Positions 60,701-64,000 of a DNA stretch of 64,000 bases are shown here, piece after piece. Made by a program: the position numbers and the translations under genes. Every line of letters begins with the position of its first letter. The stretch's first letter is position 1. Source of the stretch: Camarhynchus parvulus (lineage: Eukaryota; Chordata; Aves; Passeriformes; Thraupidae); the NCBI RefSeq assembly GCF_901933205.1, contig NC_044584.1, positions 12,007,001 to 12,071,000 on the forward strand, written 5' to 3'. The notes beneath the pieces are model-generated. The model was not told where the DNA came from, did not search any database, and saw nothing but the letters and a program-made list of their open reading frames with translations.

Positions 60701-63700
60701 CACTGGAGCAATGGATTCTGTGCAGCAGGGAGGTATTAATTTAGCATTTTAGTGAGAGCCTGTTGCTGCTCAGTTAACTTTAGGCTATTGATGTTTTATT
60801 GAGTGAATAAATTAGTCAGGTCCTATTTATTACATATCTTTATTTGGCTTTACATCTTTCTTGTGAGCACTGAGGGTGAATGGAGGCAGCTGAGGCCAGA
60901 GACTGGTGAGCTGTTGGGCACATCAAGACCTTAGACTCTTCTGAGCCACTGGCCAAAACCAAGAACTCCATAAGCTGCATTTTATCTTGTAGGAAGCCTG
61001 TGATGTGCAGGGGGAGGCCATGAGCCTGCCTGCCCAGGAGCTGCCTGGTCCCACAGGAGCACAGTCCCACTGAGCAGCACCTTGCTGTGATGGCTTTGTA
61101 GGGATTCTTCATACTGGAGACCAAATCAATGTCCCAAAGGGGAGAAAGTCTCTGGAAGAAATGCAGTACCTCACTTGATAACTTTGAACAAAACACATCT
61201 TTATAGCTGGAAGAGGCAATGACTTTGCTCATTCTTTAAAAACCCTGGCAATTTCAGTGACATTACTTCTCTCTCTCTTGCTCTAGTATGATTTCACTGT
61301 CTCTGCTGCACATTGGAGCATTCCAGAAATGGAGGAAGCATTAAAGTGTTTGGGTGCAAGCAGCACGCTGGCATTTCTGGGATTCAAGCATCTCCTAGCA
61401 ACCAAGAGGGGCTGGTTATCCCCAGAACACTGTGCCTGTTTTGAGCAGCCACGCTGGAGCTGAGCTTTAAACAGAAGGCCTAAGTAAATCATTTTTACCT
61501 GTTTTGTAACTCCTACCATATAACCAAGAAATAAACCTGCTCTTGTACAAATCCTGAGCTGAAGCAGCCGCTAAATCTGTCTCCTCTAACGACTTCTGCT
61601 GTGAAGCAAAGTAATTGTTTTTAAATGCTGCTCAACACTTAGCAAAACTAAACTGAAGATTAATGGTTTATAGTTTTCATTTGTATTTCCACTAGAAAAA
61701 AGAAAAGCAGCCAAGCAAATATCCAATTGCCTCTGTGTACAGCTCTGGTACAGTATGACCAAGCAAATGAGTTCTGTGTTTTCCAAAGAAAAGGAAAAAA
61801 TCTGTCCAGCAACAAACTTGCCTTTACCTCTTTGAACTTTGGCTGTTGTGAATTTTCAAGCCAAAAGTTTCCCCTCTGAGATGATTTCTCCTGCTTGCAG
61901 GAAAAAAAATCAAATCCTGGGATGGGGTTATTATAGACCCATCTTTTCCACAGGGTAAGGTAACTGATCCTGTGTCTTCTGATGCCTCTTCACAATTCAG
62001 TTTAATAAATGTTAATGACTAATGTATTTAAACTATCAGGTTTTTATCTAGAAGAGTTTTAATTTAGTACTGATCAGAAGATTCGGGCTCCGTGGCCTGC
62101 CAGCCAGTTGGGATTTGGACAGGGACACTGTGGATGGGTCACTCCAAGGTTTAGATGAAAGTTTCAAGAGTCCCAGTGAAAACAAAACAGTGCTTGAAGC
62201 AACTGTTCATGCTTGACGTGTCCCTGCTTGTGTGACAGACCTGAGCACAGAGATTTACTTCCAGCTGACATTTTGCCACTCTTTTACATAAGAGGCCAAG
62301 TTGGGAAAAACACAGCACACATAGGTGACGCTTCTTATATTTTGGGAACATTTTAATTACTTTTCCCCCCGCTATATGCTATTAGTAATGAAATTCATAA
62401 ACGGCTTTACACGAAGTATTTCACTGTAGTTAACACAATGAGACACAAAACTTCCAGGAACACTGGGACATTATAAAAGGGATTTCTAAAACACCATCAC
62501 TATGGTCAGTGTAACTGCAGTTACCCCACACAGCCATATATAACACATACCTTTAAAATTACCCAGGTGTCCTTCCCTCTCTCAACTCAGATGATACTGA
62601 AATGCCTTGCAAAATAGTTTTGCAAGTTCATAGGTTAAAGTCTTCAGTATTTTAAAGCATTTATGGAGTAGAATCTCATATTTTCAAAATTTAAAACAAT
62701 GTCAAAATATAATTCCTTGGAATTTATGTTTGAAAACAGGAATGTACTATAAAATTATAATAAAACAGCATTTTCCAGTGAATCCTATGTTATTAAATGT
62801 TATTAAATGCATTGCTTTTAAGGGATCTTTTAAATACTGACTAGGAAGATAAATAAGACCCTTCACAGGCCACAGGTCTGCAAAATCTGCCCTCAAGGAG
62901 CAGGGATACCCCTGGCTCTGTTTCTCTCCAGTTGTTCCCCAGAAGCACAAAATCTCTTCTGCTACTCAAAGGTTCATTTCAGAGCCATGTCTTGGTCTAG
63001 CAGTGCTTCCCAACACCGTACACAGGGCTGCTGAGACATGTTGATAAAGACAATGGGAACAAAAGGGAAAATGCAGTTTAAGATGAATTAAGGGATCAAG
63101 TTTTTGGGCCAGACAATCTTTTTTTGTCTAGAGATTGCTTTGGTCCTGACAGCCTCGCAAACACCAGCAGAAACAATTCGGTGAAACTGAAGTTTTGCCT
63201 TCAAAAAAGAAACAACGAACCTCTGTACAAATATTGAATTCTGTGAACAGATTCTTTTTTTATCACCTACTTCAAAAAGTCATTTTACAGCAAGTGTGTT
63301 GCATGAGCTCACAATATCATTTGTTCACATTGGACAATACCAGTGCTGGTATTGACTTTTCCCCTGCTGCTCACTGTAACTATGAATAAGATATTAACTT
63401 GTCCCATTTAAGTGCTTCTCCTACTTTTACTCCACAAGCACAAATAGAGTTGTGCATAAATATGTACCTTTTTGTTAAATATAAAAATCCATTTTGCAGG
63501 GAGGTGGATGTGCAACACAGCAGGGACTATTATTGCATGTACCATGAATTAACTGAATCATCTATTGAGACATTCATATTCTCAAGACTTCAGCAATTAC
63601 ATCTTTATACAATTGTTATGCAAAACATACTCACAGCTGAGTACTTAAAAAGATCTCAATGCAACCACTTGGGAATCTATTGCCAAATTCTGTGTGTGTG

Positions 63701-64000
63701 CAAGGGTAAATGTGAAAACTCTCCTGGCAATGTGTGCACTTTAGAATCTCCTTTTAGGGGCCAGCCGGGACATGAGGCACCAAGAAATGCACCCCTGTGA
63801 CACTGATAGGTGACTCCAGAAAAGGACCAGCTCAGCACTGCAAAACCCACAATGAAGTCTTTTTCTCAAAACTCAACTCCTAAGCCCCTGAATCTGTTTG
63901 GAGAAAACAACAGAGCAGTAATGGAAGAAATAAGAAAATAATGAAACCACGAATATGACACCTATTCACAGATGCCTGTAAAAAGATCAAGCTGTTATTA
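57720..64000. other. Intergenic; no gene recognised
   Basis: Apart from the second copy of the 44-bp duplication, the sequence looks unique and mostly AT-rich. A patch with TAATTA/ATGCAAAT-type motifs lies near 60,130-60,200. No exon, RNA gene or recognisable transposon found. Confidence 0.6.
59479..59522 (+). repeat. 44-bp dispersed duplication, copy B
   Basis: Partner of 57675-57718. This copy keeps the CG where copy A has TG, so it may be nearer the ancestral state. Confidence 0.9.

Overview
This is vertebrate, almost certainly avian and probably songbird, nuclear DNA. It is AT-leaning single-copy sequence with few repeats. It carries truncated CR1 LINE 3' ends, one SINE with a tRNA-Ile head joined to a CR1-like tail (the TguSINE1 type known from zebra finch), and one or two LTR-like pieces. 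There is no bacterial-style gene organisation. Nearly every open reading frame of 60 to 180 codons in the window is chance.

The only protein-coding sequence I can support is the first coding exon of XYLT1 (xylosyltransferase 1), on the minus strand at 1616-1837. It sits in a CpG-island promoter (about 1290-2335). The gene runs leftward: positions 1-1615 are the start of intron 1, and the remaining exons lie outside the window. Everything right of about 2.4 kb is upstream of XYLT1 and looks like a gene desert of more than 60 kb.

Within the desert, from left to right: a tRNA-Ile/CR1 SINE at 7.9-8.05 kb; an orphan CpG island at 17.7-18.6 kb that holds a 410-bp minisatellite in an indel-free 10-bp register with an 80-bp higher-order period, a strong CTCF-like motif and a G-quadruplex motif; a transposon-like segment at 27.5-28.3 kb with an internal duplication and a 13-bp-stem hairpin; a CpG-enriched patch at 30.8-31.25 kb; a probable solo LTR at 31.46-31.9 kb; CR1 fragments at 35.0, 36.25, 44.3 and 45.55 kb; an old CR1/L3-type reverse-transcriptase relic at 49.9-50.2 kb; and a 44-bp near-perfect dispersed duplication at 57.7 and 59.5 kb. 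All six CR1-related elements lie on the minus strand, the same sense as XYLT1.

The most notable locus is the orphan CpG island near 18 kb. A minisatellite, a CTCF-like site and a G4 motif are packed into about 900 bp, some 16 kb upstream of the XYLT1 start. It could be an insulator or domain boundary, or the promoter of an unannotated transcript. This is inference and needs chromatin and expression data.
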